Shown: positions 35,352 through 48,937 of the stretch, in pieces
Layout: each line of letters starts with the position of its first letter
How positions within the stretch are numbered: the stretch's first letter is position 1
DNA from: Siphonodentalium dalli
Taxonomy: Eukaryota; Mollusca; Scaphopoda; Gadilida; Siphonodentaliidae
Direction of reading: 5' to 3'
Assembly (NCBI GenBank): GCA_032622095.1
Contig: CP136064.1
Location: forward strand, 177,460,247 to 177,524,246
Length of the DNA: 64,000 nt
The notes under the pieces: generated by a model
Seen by the model: the letters and a program-made list of their open reading frames with translations, nothing else
Database searches by the model: none
Told to the model about the DNA's origin: nothing
Made by a program: the position numbers and the translations under genes

Positions 35352-37504
35352 TTAAGAATTATGCAGTTAACTGATAACCCTGACACCTATTAATAGAAAT
35401 AAGACAAATCTGTGTCATCATGTGAGTCTAATTATAAACATATTGTCATGTACACCCACTATTTTGCAGATTGATAGGGCAAATATAAGGCTTAAATTCG
35501 TGCGACAGCTAAATTTTAAATAAAATTCTTGACAGCCCTTGGAACCAAAACTTATGGACATTTAGATTTTGTTGAAAATCCAGATGGACAGACTGACTAC
35601 AAATGCAACGACAGACTGACTACAAATGCAACAACTTCACAAGAGTTTAAGATATTCTGTGCTCGAAACTGACTATTCAAATACACAGCTGTGTACATAT
35701 AGAGCAAATGACAATATAATAGTCCACTATACTGTATTATGCTGTGTATTGAATCTAACTGACCATGCGAACAATTGTTCTAATGATATTTTGGCAATAC
35801 ATGTAAGAAAAGAAAAAATACTGAAATAAATATACATAAAATATTGTCTATTTTCATTATTGTGGTGCATAATGAAATATCACCAATAAATGTAAAAAAA
35901 GAGCTTATTTTGTCCTCTTTGATTAATCATGATCATTTCTGAAAGTAATTGGAAAAAGTAATTGAATTACATGTCTATTTATTTAAGTAATTAATTACTT
36001 TCAATTACTTGAGAAAAACTAATTAGTTAGTCAATTATAATTACAAATTACAATTACCCTATCCCTGACAGTAGAACCTTAGCAAACATGGTTTTATATA
36101 AACTAAATCGTGCTTAAAACTTGCTTATCTATGTTCTGTCTAAATTTTCTCTCTCCATCTCTCTCATATAGAAACCTAGAACAATTTCCGATTTATTTTT
36201 GTTGTATACCATGTCATGCATTAACATGTTCTTGATTTCAATAAAATAAAAAAAATAAAAAATAAAATTCAATTTGGGTTCCGTTCGCCTATTTATCCGG
36301 AGTTATGGTCCTTGTTGACTTATACATTGACGATTATTTTGGTTGCATGGAGATAGCTTTAGTTTTAGTTATGTTTGTTTTCAAATGTGGCATATGGATT
36401 ACTTGTTATGGCCCTTTGTTGAAAATACCACGGATGTATTTTGCCACGCCCTAGCAATGCTATTGCTATAACTTGTTTAAGATTATTTTTCCCTAAGAAA
36501 ATCTTGTTTGGTCTGTTGAAAAGTCTTTGAACATACTATTTAGAACAGAATTGTGAGAATGCGACAATGATTGGTATCTTATTTTTATATGTTGTTAGAC
36601 CAGCATGGTAGGAATATGATAGTCACTCTAAATGGATTTTGTTCAACCACCAATCAGATTTATTTCTGGCCTTTTCAGGTTCAGCAAGATTTTGTGTATT
36701 TGGATGGAGCAGATACCATTAGCAACTTGTTCAGCTGGGAAAAATAATCCATCAAAAGATATTCCGGACCATGAGGACTGGTGGGTCCTTTCTTAAAATA
36801 CCAGCTGAAAAAGAGCGAGTAAGCATAACAGCTTGACGTTTAAGTGATTCGTAATACACAACTGTCCTAAGTCTCTAAAATCCTCATAAAACCAGTAATC
36901 ACAGTGGGCAGTAGTTTGTTTGAAAGTCAATATCTGACAGTCTAAACTCAACCTAGGTTCAATGTAATTATTGTTGGGTAAAGAACGTAAAGAAATTGTC
37001 ACAACTGAATGGATAACGATGTTCTGTATTTTTCAGTAGACTGCTGGCTTTTCCGGCTAAACTAGTTTTTCAATGATATAAATGATTCACTGATCATTAG
37101 GTATCTGCCGATGTTTCCCTTGCATTTCATTCAGAACTTGAACTGTATGTGACTTACTTCGTGAATGTGATGTTGCAGTGTATGAATGTATGGCATGCTC
37201 TCATACTTTAACGTGATCTCTTTTACGAGTATATTTCTCCATGAACAATACTGTAATTAGAGGTATGCATTAGTAGTATGGCTTATGTTGGTAGCTAACC
37301 ATTGCTGTAAACGGACCCATATAGTTGTGGTAGGCGCAAACTGGCACATGCTTGCCTCCCAACAGCAATCAAATTATATGAATTGAATTTGCAGTGTAAA
37401 GATGACACCCACATGCCTTTGTTCAACCAGGATTTAGTATTCTGAATTTATAGTGGGAAATAGCTGGAAGTGAAATTAGAAGAGTAGTTACCGTAGCTCA
37501 AGTT
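35352..37504. other. No gene recognised
   Basis: Contains a 24 bp direct duplication ('acagactgactacaaatgca') at 35585-35632 and an AT-rich stretch of alternating 'agtaatt' and 'aattac' (35940-36060). No supported ORF. Confidence 0.5.
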
Positions 37505-38160
37505 GTGCATCCGTTGACAATTTTATTTGGCACACTCTACATGCCACATCCCTCATTTGATCATCACCAAACTTCAAATGGTTCTTTTGGTCACCTCCAG
37601 ATGAGAGCCAACAATTTTCCCCCAAAAATTGGTTTCAAAAAATGGTCGCCATCAGCCATCTTCGATTTCAAATTTGAATCCATCGGCACACCTTGCAGCC
37701 CGCATTTATTGGAGAAATGTTTTGAAAATTTACAGGTATGATTAGGATCAACTGCAGATGGGTGCCATCCAATTTGAACAATTTTCTATGAAAAACATTG
37801 CTGCCGACAGCCATGTTTATCTTTTTAAACTTTGCATGTCTAAACCCTACAGATCACATCCCTCATCCGATCATCACAAATCTTCATACGGATCTTTTGT
37901 GTGACCACTAGACAAGAGCTATACAATTTTCCGTTCAGTATTTCGTTGAAAAACATGGCCGCCAGTGCCATTTTGGATTTTACTCTTTGTATGACTACAT
38001 CCTTTGGCACACCCTACAGACACCCCTTTTGCGGCAGTCATTAAAACAAAACAAAATTCGGTGAAAAACATGGATTTCACATTTTAATCCATAAAAAACC
38101 ATGCAACTGACATTTATTAGAGAACTGTTTTTGAAAATTTGCAGACCTGTTCAGGATCAC
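37505..38160 (+). repeat. Interspersed repeat U, copy 1, with internal units
   Basis: 'catccctcat' plus 'gatcatcac' plus 'aacttca/tcttca' recurs at about 37546 and 37857, followed each time by 'gagagcca/gagcta', 'aattttcc' and 'atggccgcca'-type text, a unit of about 310 bp. The same phrases occur at 49250-50450. Confidence 0.6.
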
Positions 38161-38785
38161 TTCTAGTTAAACAATTTATTCCAAAGATATTTGAAAAAAA
38201 AAAGATGTTCTGACAACAGTAATCGATTGTCCATGGTTTTATCATAATGGTGTTGTTGCTGCAATTTCTCCTGTGGCGTTCTAGTTAACTTTATGGTTTT
38301 ACATAATTTGTCATTCCATAATCCATATGTACTTGCTGAATCCAAAACTTGTATATATCTATTCATGTTGACATCTGGTATTACTTAGATAATTCAACCA
38401 AATTGAGCTAGAGTGTCATTGACGCCTTCATTTTATATGGTGTCGAATTGCATTTCAAAGAGAGTGAAATGTTTTGAATTTTTTTATGTTCAGGAAAACT
38501 CACACATGTGTTAGTACTATTGTTACCACTGATGATTCCTTTTAACCCATATTCAGTTTTAAAGGTTGTGAAACCAACAATTAAAGATTGTAAAGATTCC
38601 TTTATAATTTCCATCCAGTAATTAGTTGTTATCATACTGTAACATTGGGACAGACGCATGTGTGCTCCAAATAACACGGATAGAGGCATGCGAATGCTCC
38701 AGATTCGATGTTGACGTTATGATTTCATGTCGACCCGAATCGGACCCCCGATTTGTATATTTATTAATATTAAATTTGCCCCGTC
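38161..38785. other. No gene recognised
   Basis: Short frames only. 38370-38420 ('ctggtattacttaga') resembles 49420-49450, so repeat U sequence probably continues here. Confidence 0.4.
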
Positions 38786-39161
38786 ATGAAATACAGGAGT
38801 GATGCATCCGCGATATTTATCGTAATTTCGTAATTAATATTAGAGGTTGACTCACTTAGGAATACAGTCGAAAAGATCATATAAGGAATGAACTGTTCAA
38901 AGGAGCTAGCATTTTATGATTGGTTAATTGTGTTATCAGTGTGGCTAGATCTTTAGGTGTCAAATTTTCGGAGTGAAATACAGGAGTGATGCATCCGCGA
39001 TATTTATCGTAATTTCGTAATTAATATTAGAGGTTGATTCACTTAGGAATACAGTCGAAAAGATCATATAAGGAATGAACTGTTCAAAATAGCTAGCATT
39101 TTATGATTGGTTAATTGTGTTATCAGTGTGGCTAGATCTTTATGTGTCAATTTTTCGCAAC
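38786..39161. repeat. Tandem duplication, 188 bp period
   Basis: 'tgaaatacaggagtgatgca' occurs at 38786 and 38974. The two copies are almost identical to the end ('ggctagatcttta'). I noticed only a few substitutions. Confidence 0.95.
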
Positions 39162-39512
39162 TACATTGTAGCTGTACACATATATGTAAATATATCGCCA
39201 GAGTGTTAAGTTATCACACCACACATCTGCAGATTATGTGGTATTGATATCAAACCGGATCGAGAATTACTGGTAATAATTAACTATTCTTGTGCATAAA
39301 CGTAAATGTCCTTAATTTAAATGTATATAACTTAAACAAAACTGGAACTTTGCACATGCAATGTTATTTTCGGTTAACATACTTACACTAAAATTGGGAC
39401 TGACTTTGAAGACCTATTTTCTGCACTGGTGGCTAGCCGATTCGATATTAGATTTGATGCCGACATCAGCTATTGAATCTGCGGAAAACTTAGCAGATTT
39501 ACACATAGTTAA

Positions 39513-39964
39513 AGATGCAGGAGGCGTTGGTGGTGGTTATGCTGTTGAAATATTCACCTCTGTCAGAAACTGCCATAAACAGAAAGAATAGTAAAATATA
39601 CTAGTAGACAAACTTTGTTCTTATACCAATCAGAAATATGGCATAAACAGTATGTTATTGTCAAATGTTTTTCCTTTGTTATGTAAACAAAGGCAAAAAA
39701 CGTTACAGAACCTGGCTTTTGTTTATATACGGATATGGTAAACATAAAGAGCGTTATTTGTTACTGTTTTCCTGATATGGAAATAATAAAGAGCGTTTAT
39801 ATCATTTATGTGTGATTACCAATATAATTGTGCTGTGTTATGTAAACAGAAGCACAACTTCTGTAACACGAGCAGGCTCTTGTTTACGTACACCGTCGTA
39901 CGTCTTGACGACAATATACTATTTACGCGCTGATTGTGTTTGGCATATGAACAAAACTATATAG
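39513..39964 (-). mobile_element. TTAA-family element V, copy 3, inverted and truncated
   Basis: TTAA at 39509-39512 precedes 'agatgcaggaggcgttgg', the decayed right terminus. The body matches copies 1 and 2 in reverse up to 'aacaaaactatata', after which the last 70 bp or so and the left terminus are missing. Confidence 0.8.
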
Positions 39965-40929
39965 ATCATATGTGTTGAGTACATATCAGCTATATTTTTT
40001 ATAACTGGTTGACATGAAAAACCATCCGACTACTCTGCCATTTTACCCTTGCTACAATCTGGGAATGCAGGGTCGTCCGTCCGTCCACGGAAATTTTTGT
40101 CTGGAGTTATTCTGTTTTCATTTTTGAATAATTGTGCACCTGCAATGGGTATCTGTTATTTTATTATCTTAACTTAATGTTTACTTATATGGGACACGTC
40201 TTTGTGTTTTAAAAACACGAGGGTAGCCTTACTTTGATTGGGGCAGTCACACCTCTAGTTGAATATTACCATATTAGTCAAATCCAGTATGTACCTGACC
40301 TAGTTACACACATACATTATACATGCAGTTGTAGGAGGGGGCGGATGTATTAATACAAGTGTTAAGCAACAGATAACTCTAAACATCTAGTGTAACTTCA
40401 TCGAAATTATTTGTCGTTACTAGGGACTGTTGTGGAAACAATATGGCAGCAAATGTTCAAAATAGCCGACCATGTGACCTTGATTTGAAAGTCTGTCTAA
40501 CTTTTATATCAATCTTGGTAAGTAAATCTTTTTCAAATAATGTAATTGCTTGCGAAATGTGAACCTGGCATGTATTTGTGCACAGGGGTTATATATCTAT
40601 TGATCTTACTTACAAGTTGTACCATGTTCTCCTTAAAAAAATATTTCTTGCAAACGATGGGCAAATATCTTATCATCAATACCATGTGCCTTAAATACAG
40701 GGCATATGACTGGAATGTAATGGGGACTATGATAAACATCAGGATTTATTAACACATGGACATGTAGCGTGCTCTGCTACCCCTCCACCTCCCCTGTCTG
40801 TGCTCTTGGGGAAATGCGAGTACGTTGTGTGACTATATAACAGGCCCCTGTGGGATGTAATAACGAAATAAAATATAAGATATACGGAAGATGGAAAGTA
40901 ATGGAATGAGGGGGACAAGCTTCAGACTT

Positions 40930-41182
40930 TAAATAAAATATTTGTATATGAAAGAAGAGGTATAACTCTACATTTGCAGACAAATGATCTGACAAATTTA
41001 TATTTTCATACTGCCTTCCTTTGATTCACTAGACAAACGAGAACACAATGGTTCGAACATATAAACTAGAGTTTAATCCCTGTAACGGTTATTTCCCAGG
41101 TTTCATACTCATTCCCGTTAATATTATTTGTAGGATTCGGGAACGTGGTGCATTGTCAACACTTGGTATATCATACGTCAGT
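40930..41182. other. 253 bp present only in the left arm
   Basis: The right arm joins the flanking sequences directly at about 63154-63155. I see no inverted ends, so a deletion on the right is as likely as an insertion on the left. Confidence 0.8.
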
Positions 41183-41757
41183 GAACACCAACGGCACATA
41201 ATTTCATTTAATTTGTCCACAACGGCACACAGTACAATATATATGTTACATATCTGCAAAATCTATATAACGTGTGATTAGAATTGACCACGCTATCGTC
41301 TAAAGGTTATAAGGAATTAAGTCTCGTGGTCCACGCAGCCATGACACCACGAAACGAGCTCACGAGTCACGAAGAAGTGGTATGCACGTTTGTGGGATGA
41401 GACTTTCACAAGGTATTTCAAATGATCAATCGCGACTCAGGCTATTCTTAGTGACAAATGCACGGACTTTGCATGCGGTACTCCTACGGTTGTTTGAATG
41501 GGCGGTGTATGCTGAGAATAGAATGTGCTGCACGTGCAGTTTCTGCTGATGTCGCATTCTAATTTCCGCGAGAGCAAATCGTTTCGTGCAAGTTGTGAGT
41601 TTTGTGAATGTCAGTGTAGAGTCCAATTAGAATATTATACATGTACATTTCGAGCTTCCGATATAACGCAAGTTACGTAACATATAGACATAATGTATAG
41701 TGCGTACAATGGCTTCTAGCCTGACAAGTGATGCTCCGAATGTAATTTTAAAGATTA

Positions 41758-42386
41758 CGTCCGACCTTGACGCCACATCCGTCCAATCTCGCTACTCTCA
41801 TCAAGGACGGCCTCGGACAATCGCCATTTCGACCGGTCACATGATCTCCGGTCATGTGACCCATACCCGGAAGAGATTGCACGTCGGCAGACATTTTTGT
41901 TCAACAGCGAAACTTCTCTCGTCGTTTTTCATCAAATGTAAGTAAACTGAGTAATGTTTTCAAATAACTTTGGTGCAGTCATCGACTAATGATATAATAT
42001 GACCGCGCGGATTGGTTCTTAGGTTCCCAATACGATTTAATTTCATTTACCAGCCGCTTGAATCGGCGCACATGGCTTTCTGCGTTTTCGACGTATTAGC
42101 CCCCACGACCTATTCAGCGATGGGAATGGCAAACTTTTAACTTGAAGACCCAGACTTCCCTTGTCCCATGTCTTCCTGAGTTAATTCCGCACCCAAGGTT
42201 AGCGTGGTTCCATATCTTCATGATTTTACATATGATTTTTTTCATTCTGAACTTTTCACTTTTTATTCCATCAATTTTTTTCGTTCTGAATGAGTTACGT
42301 AACATAGGCATAATGTATAGTGCGTACAATGGCTTCTAGCCTGACAAGTGATGCTCCGAATGTAATTTTAAAGATTACGTCCGACC
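41758..42386. mobile_element. Partial MULE-like end beside an intact copy of its target site
   Basis: CGTCCGACC (41758-41766) is followed by the element terminus 'ttgacgccacatccg', and the element sequence runs to about 42293. It then switches, with a 2 bp overlap, to a second copy of the upstream flank (42293-42377). That ends in CGTCCGACC directly followed by 'caggacac', the uninterrupted target. The second flank copy differs from the first ('cataggcat' against 'catatagacat'); the right arm matches the first. Confidence 0.85.
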
Positions 42387-42940
42387 CAGGACACTAAACA
42401 TTATTGCAAATTAACACACAAATTCACGGAGCTATACGTGGACTGTTTCTTTTGTAATCTCTTAAGTTAACGTACACAGTTAAGAGATGCCACAAGAAGT
42501 TCGCAACGTCGGCAACATTTTGACATTTCGCTTGAAGTTCGGGAAGTCGGAATTATGGTTTTATGTTTTCCAACTTGTGTTGTGTTACGTTGGATACCAT
42601 AATGTGGCACAAGGAGGTCAAATATAACAATTTGGAATACCCGTTGGTCAATCTAAATTATCATTATTACAATCCATGTCGCCCAAACTAGCCAAATTGC
42701 GCATAACCCGTGTTGTGCATACATTTCCCTGGAACGTTCCCGGATCACGGTTCTGAAGGGGTTTCATTCCCGGTTCCAGTGTTTTCTATTCTCATGTATA
42801 TATTAAACTCTAATATAAACGGAAGCTTGGTAATAGGTGATACACATACTACACGGTTGAAGATTTGGACAAAGGTTCACAATTCATATAGAATGCCGCT
42901 CCGGTCGCTGCACAATAGAATAAAAGGTCGGCCGACCATA

Positions 42941-44695
42941 TTTTCAAGAGAGGGTTGATGAATGCCACATCATGCCTACTAGGTCGGCAATAATATTCCA
43001 TGTAACACCTTACACCGCTATATATATAGTCAAAGAATAATATCTTTATGTGTTTCGATCTGTTTGTTATGCTAGAATTAAGCATCTAGTATTGTACGCA
43101 AGATCATCATCAGAGGAGAGCGTTTCATGTTAAAATAAATGTTAATTTAAATATGGTGACCAACTCTTGTGGCTGGTGCGAGTGTACTAGACATGCATAT
43201 TGGTGTCTAGATATCACTATAATCTCAGTGTGCGTTATTTGGTAAACACTTTTCTGCATCACTGCATAGTATCCCACCCTAGATTTGTAATCAACTAGTT
43301 TCAGTGGAATAGTTTCGAATTAATTTGGTTTAGTCTGGCAACACATGCTTCTGTGTCTATCTTTTTTAATTAGATTTAAATTTAATTGAGAACCAACTCT
43401 TAGGGGTGGTGTGTACTTTTTTGTTAGGCGTGTATAGCCTTATATCTTGTCAAATTAAATCTAAATTTAATTTGAGAACCAATTCTAAGGTTCGGTGTAC
43501 TACTCGTCATGGGCATGTAGAGCCTCTGATCCCATCTGGATATCACTGGGATAATTGCAGTTGTGTCTTCTAAAATGTTACACGATTTTCACTCCACAGG
43601 TCAGAAGGCTAAGATAATTTTCCCGCCTTTGATATCTCAGCATGAGTGTATGACATGCTTATCAGTGGCACGATTAATGTACACAGCCTGTTGTTTTAAC
43701 ACACACACTTAAATAGGGAGCGAACAGAATTTGGATCCCCAGAGGCTATTAAAAGCCAATGCATCAATCGTCCAGATTTTATGGTGTCTAGAAAATCTGG
43801 ATGGCAGAGTGGCAGGATTTTAATATGGGTATATAGTTACCAATTATTCAGACATGAGCTTTTGTTGGTCATTGTAACGTAATATCAACAAATTTCATGC
43901 ATGTTTCATACTAAAGTTATCTTGTCACTCATATTTGATTCTTGTGCATTTTATCCTTCACTCAGTATTAATTTGAACGTGAACGATAAAGAAACAGTTG
44001 CATATTATGAAGCTTGTCAGAAAAATTGGTTCGTGTGCACTGTGTAAGAAAAGTTGGTTCATGTGCACTTTCACATTTTAATTCCGACTGGATAAATGAC
44101 AAAGACAGAAGTTGTTTTAGGTAGTGCATACATTTGAACCATACATACACATTATCGATTGCTTTATATAGCCTAGTGCGGTTGTTGTCTCCATTTAGTT
44201 TAGACTGGAAATATCAATTTCTTTTTTGATAGTATCTCACCGAGTTTTCTATTGCGCCTATGCACCAGAATAGGAGGTTGTGTGAATAAGTGCTTCGTAT
44301 ATGCTGAGTTGGATATTATGGTCCAATTGTTCAATAATACATTCAGTATTCTGTGGGAGCCCGAGTGATAGCCTGTGCATATAAAGGGCGCAGTTTTAAG
44401 CTCACATTTTTCTTTAGATTTTGAGACTAATTTTTCGGCACGCATGTCAAATGATAAAGATTTGAAGCACTTGTGTAATTCACGGGTTTTGTAGCCCCTA
44501 TCTTTTAGTTTATTTTCAAACAGCGAGCGCCTAGCTAGAAAAACAGATTCATTGTTCGAGTTTCTGAGATAGCGGGTGCACTCTCCAATGATAAATGATT
44601 TAAAATTGCTTGTAGGATGGCTTGATCTTCTGTCTAGATATTGAAATGCCTCCGTTTTCTTAATGTGACATTTCATATCAGTTTTTATATAAAAT
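42941..44695 (-). mobile_element. Penelope-like retroelement fragment, left arm only
   Basis: The right arm reads continuously across this point. ATA at 42938-42940 and 44696-44698 could be a 3 bp target duplication. The 5' end (minus strand) begins in the middle of a reverse transcriptase frame, so it is 5'-truncated. The 3' half is non-coding, with three diverged units of the type 'gagaaccaa(c/t)tct' near 43155, 43390 and 43475. Confidence 0.7.
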
Positions 44696-44712
44696 ATAGT
44701 GTCCCCCGACAA
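44200..44712 (-). pseudogene. C-terminal part of a Penelope-like reverse transcriptase
   Basis: The frame contains AFQYLDRRSSHP, then ECTRYLRNSN, FENKLKDRGYKTREL and, near the end, PPILVHRRNRKLGEILSKKK. The order 'YL..SSHP ... R(Y)LR ... F...L..RGY ... RR.R.L...L' is the thumb region following the palm in Penelope-like elements and relatives. The catalytic YADD-type box lies upstream and is missing, and no GIY-YIG endonuclease follows. The ATG lies in flanking DNA, so it is not the native start. About 165 codons remain. Confidence 0.65.
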
Positions 44713-44879
44713 CGTGGCAAGTTAAAGAAATTAAACAAAATGTTGAAATGTTCTAAGTCGAAAGGGTTAATAATTTCGTAAAAAATTAATTTTTCCGTCA
44801 TCTATATACATGTTGCACATCTCCAATCTGTGGGTAACAATACTCTGAAGTTTCAAATATCTACGATCAAAACTGTACC

Positions 44880-45430
44880 TCATACAGAAAATTATAAAAA
44901 AAAAATCAAAGTCGAAAGGCCCATAACTCTGGGAAAAATCATTGGATCAAACTCAAATTCGAACTTGACCTGTATCTTGATATGAGCGACCCATAAAAAA
45001 ACTAATTCCAATTAAACAATCCAAACTTGAGTTATCATCCGGAAACCAATTTTTTTTTTGAATTTTCTAAGTCGAAAAAAGTCCGTAACTCAAGGAAATA
45101 TCAGCGGATCAAACTAAAATTAGAACTCAACCTGTATCTTGATATGACTGATCCACATACAAACGGTATTTGCAATTAAAGGATCCAAACTTGATATATC
45201 ATCCGGAAACCGAAAAAGTGAGAAATTTTCTAAGAAAAAAAATTTAAAAAGGAAATAACTCCATAAAAGAACATCGGAACCCAGAATTGCAGACTACATG
45301 TGTTCTTGTTTTGAGACACCTACATACCAAGTTTCAATCTAATCGGATGATCCTTACTGGAGTTATAACTCCGGACGGACGGAAGACGGACCTGATTACA
45401 ATAGTCTCCCGAAAATAAATTTTACGGGGG
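44880..45430. repeat. Bivalve-style repeat with three units, left arm
   Basis: Units near 44925, 45067 and 45250 each contain 'taactc', then 'tcaaact' and 'acctgtatcttgatatga', with spacing of about 140 bp. The block ends in 'ggacggacggaagacgga' and 'ttttacgggggaca'. The mirror copy is at 56281-56840. Confidence 0.7.
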
Positions 45431-45433
45431 ACA

Positions 45434-45655
45434 ATGAATTCCAGACACCAGCAAGTACCTGATCACCAAACATCATTCTCACCAGATGATGAAGAATCTA
45501 TGATGGAGCACATCAAAGCTGCTGCAAATTGTGGGTTCCCATTCGGGCTACTGGATGTTCGTGTCCTCGCCGGAATGTACCTCGAAAAGGATAATCGACA
45601 TTATCATGCTGGGGCCTGTTTCATGAAGCAAGATGGACTTAATCTAAGATCTTAG
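45434..45655 (+). pseudogene. CENP-B-type HTH fragment of a pogo-like transposase, left copy
   Basis: A 73-codon frame reads TSFSPDDEESMMEHIKAA, then CGFPFGLLDVRVLAGMYLEK. The spacing of acidic start, hydrophobic helix, Gly-Phe-Pro turn and second helix matches the CENP-B/Tc5-type DNA-binding domain of pogo-like transposases. The frame begins right after the end of the upstream repeat and runs into a MITE end ('gggcctgtttcatgaa'), so it is a fragment with no DDE catalytic domain. Confidence 0.55.
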
Positions 45656-47547
45656 GTTGATTAAGTCCTTAGGTTGATTAAGATTAAGTCCTACTTAAGT
45701 AGTAAGTTAAGTTCCCGCTCATTTAGACTGTTTATCGACAATTTTCTACAGTCCGGAACAAAAAAATGTGGGCTTGTGCAATCTTTATGTACGGCATTGA
45801 GAGGTTATCGAGAAAGAGCCGAGTCCGAGTTGACATTATTGTGTGACAGGGATGCTGGATAGCGGCTGGGGTGGGTGGGTGATTCAGCGCATGTATCTTA
45901 GTGTCTATAGTCAGTGGCCTATGGACCTTAGACTTGTATGAGTTCCACGATGTGAATTCGAACATGAGTACATCGCAGGCTCTTAAAATGTCGAGCCTTT
46001 GCGTTACTGACGGAGTGGCGGTGTCAGAAATAAGACAATATAATTATATGGATCGATTGCATTACTGCGACCATGCATTCACGCCGAGTTAATCCACTGA
46101 GAGCAATGATCAGGCGGCGAATTTTTTTTATGTGAGCCCAAATAACTCGTAGATTATCGACACCGCTCTCTACGTGTAGCAATAATCATAATAAATCAAA
46201 AGGGGAAATGAAAAATATTTGTTAGAGTAACTTTTTTTATTATTTTTATGCAGTTGTCATACCATTGATATATATATAACTACGTTTTAATTAGCACACT
46301 CGTATTAACGGGTGTCATCGTTACGGGTGTGTATATCAATATATACAGTATGCTGTACAACGGTCATCCCACCCCTGCAAAAAAAAAACATGACAAAAAT
46401 TTGGACAGCCTTGAAAATCACGGACATATGGGCGTGGGCATAAACTCAATAAAAATAATATTCTCTATAGAAAATTGTCACTATTTCTAAAACATATTTT
46501 GATAAAGAGCGTTTTTGTTACCTTCCTTATATGACATATCTGCTTTGTAAACAGCCGACGGAAATTTTGAAAGAGGAAAGAATCAACACATTAATTGATC
46601 TCATTTTACCCCATCTCCCACACACATATGGAATAACATAGAGGAGATTGTGAGCTTTGAGCTAGGTCATAATTCTTATCAAAAGTTTAATTCGTGGGTA
46701 ATACAATTTTATATATATATTATCTATAGGTCACATACACAGCTGATAATTGACTATATCCTACATTCGACGAGGCTCGGGTGGCTAGTTGGTCTCTGTG
46801 GGGGGGGGGGGTACATCGTGCAATTTCCAATTTCTTCGTACCATGTATATCTTGGTTGGAAGATTAAACATATCTATCTATCCAACTGCAACCGCCCCTT
46901 AATTGAACCGGGCCAACTTCCATGTTTCGCGAAATGCCATGTCCACCCCACCCGTTGGATTTAAACTTTCCAATTGGTTATCTCAAATATTCCAACAGTT
47001 CGAAATTTCTAACCTGACGCCCCTAAAGTTGGTGATTTTCGGTTGCTGCTGTTTGTCTAAAACAACACATTCCTTTACTAGTTAGAAATTCAAACAATTG
47101 AAACCTATATAATTTTATAGTGTACGATTAATGTTGTTGTCAGGCAAATTTCCAATTGATAAACATTTGACCAAAGGTGTGTTGTGTGTGTGGGGAGGGG
47201 GGGGGGGGGGTAGACAACACACAAACCCCATTCGCCACGTCCCTGATGATAAGCCTGTGCTCTGAATTGCTTTTACCAAACTAACCTTATGGTTATACGG
47301 TGGGGGGGGGGGGGGGGGTTGCCCTCTCCAAACTTTGGTTTTGGAAAGTTAGAGGGTACCAGGTGGAATGTTTAAACCCAAAGAGAATTTGGTGTTGTTT
47401 AAGGGGGTGTAGTTGGACATTTCGAGGCGAACACACCCTCTCGACCCTGTATACCAGACGACGAATTGCCCACCCAGACAATGTACAGATATATCCGTAA
47501 TTGCAAATAACATAGGCCGCCATACTTGTGATCGATTATGCCACTTA

Positions 47548-47729
47548 TCACGTGGGTCTTAACTTTAAGATTATCTTATGACACCTCACAGCAGTCTTAA
47601 AGTTAAGTCCAAAGTTAAGACCATCTTAAGTTAAGACCTTGTTCGTGAAACGCACTTATGACTGAAGTTTGAACTTATGACCAGCTTAAGTCCCAACTAT
47701 GTCATAGTTGCTTTCATGAAACAGGGCCC
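47548..47729. mobile_element. MITE with 'cctgtttcatgaa' end, left copy
   Basis: Dense in 'cttaag', 'ttaagac' and 'acttatgac' in both orientations, and ends 'ctttcatgaaacagggccc'. The mirror copy is at about 53995-54186. A similar end sits at 45612 and 56090. Confidence 0.6.
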
Positions 47730-48937
47730 ATGCATATTAGATTGACCAATGAGAGTGGAGACATACTGACAGGATATGAGGGATTATTAGGTTTTACCTT
47801 GATTGACACCGACCCCATATTGAAAGCCCAATGGGATTATATGGATTCATATGGTGTCGATAGAACTCTGCCGCATCGGGGATATTTCGGTACATTTTGA
47901 CGGCAAGAGAAGGGATATCTTCGGAAATAATTTCTTCTAATTTAAACCCCTGTCACACTCAGGCCGGCGCTCTCACTGCGCTGCAAAAGTACCAACATAT
48001 GAGTACACGCGGGAGGAGCGCCGAAACTGTCCGAAAATTGTCAAACTTTAAAAAACAAAGTATGCTCCTATTGCGTTCCTACTTTGTCAAGTCTCACGCC
48101 TCTTAGTGCGTTCAAGTCGCTGTCATTGTGATGCTAGTACGTTCTCAATAAGTTCGCAAAACGTTTCTCTGCGCGGCGCGGAGAGTATAGATAGCGCCTT
48201 CTGCGTTCTCCAGTCATAGTCATTTCGGCCAATTTGGCCGGTTACTTCATGTGACTTTTCATCTGACGTGTGGTGTCGGATAATTGATCTGGAGGATTTA
48301 TGTAAATGTTAGCCCAAACTACATTTCCATGTAACGATGGTTTTGTTGTTTATTTTGAGGAATAATACCGCGTCAGATGAATTCAGCCCAAATATGTTAA
48401 CAGTTGTCGTGTCAAACATTCGGCAGTAGGTTAGCGTTATTTAGTATTTGTGGATGTCATTTAACATGGGGAAATAGACTACTGCGCTTGAACGAGCATG
48501 TGAATTTGTCGTTTTTAATGTACAGCAACTTGATAATCAATAACAGAGGCATTCTTGTCAAATAAGGTCGCTCTATTTACGGTATTAATTGCGGAACTTT
48601 CTAAAGTAAACTACGCGTAAACGGATACATACGGTAAATTATAGAATGTGCCGGAATCGGCCTAATCGCCCCAGGGCCAACTCGCCCAGTCGACGTGTGT
48701 CAATTCGGTACCTACTATAACATGTACCCGAGTCCGATACGGAATAAAAGATGTATACGGGTGTTATATAGCGTTTGGTCCGTTGTTTCTCAATGAATAT
48801 TATTGAAATTTGGTGTATATGTCCGGGCTGGGACATGGAATACAACAACGTTTGAATTGTTTTTAAATTTACAAATTTGTTGATTTTATTCAATTTTGTT
48901 TCGTTCTGAAAACACACTATAAAGTGTATATAATATA

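Noticed and set aside
41700..41945. 81-codon ORF, repeated at 62392-62637, ending at a possible splice donor 'aaatgtaagt'
   Set aside because: The frame crosses the junction between target flank and transposon terminus, so it did not exist before insertion. In the uninterrupted copy it stops after about 20 codons.
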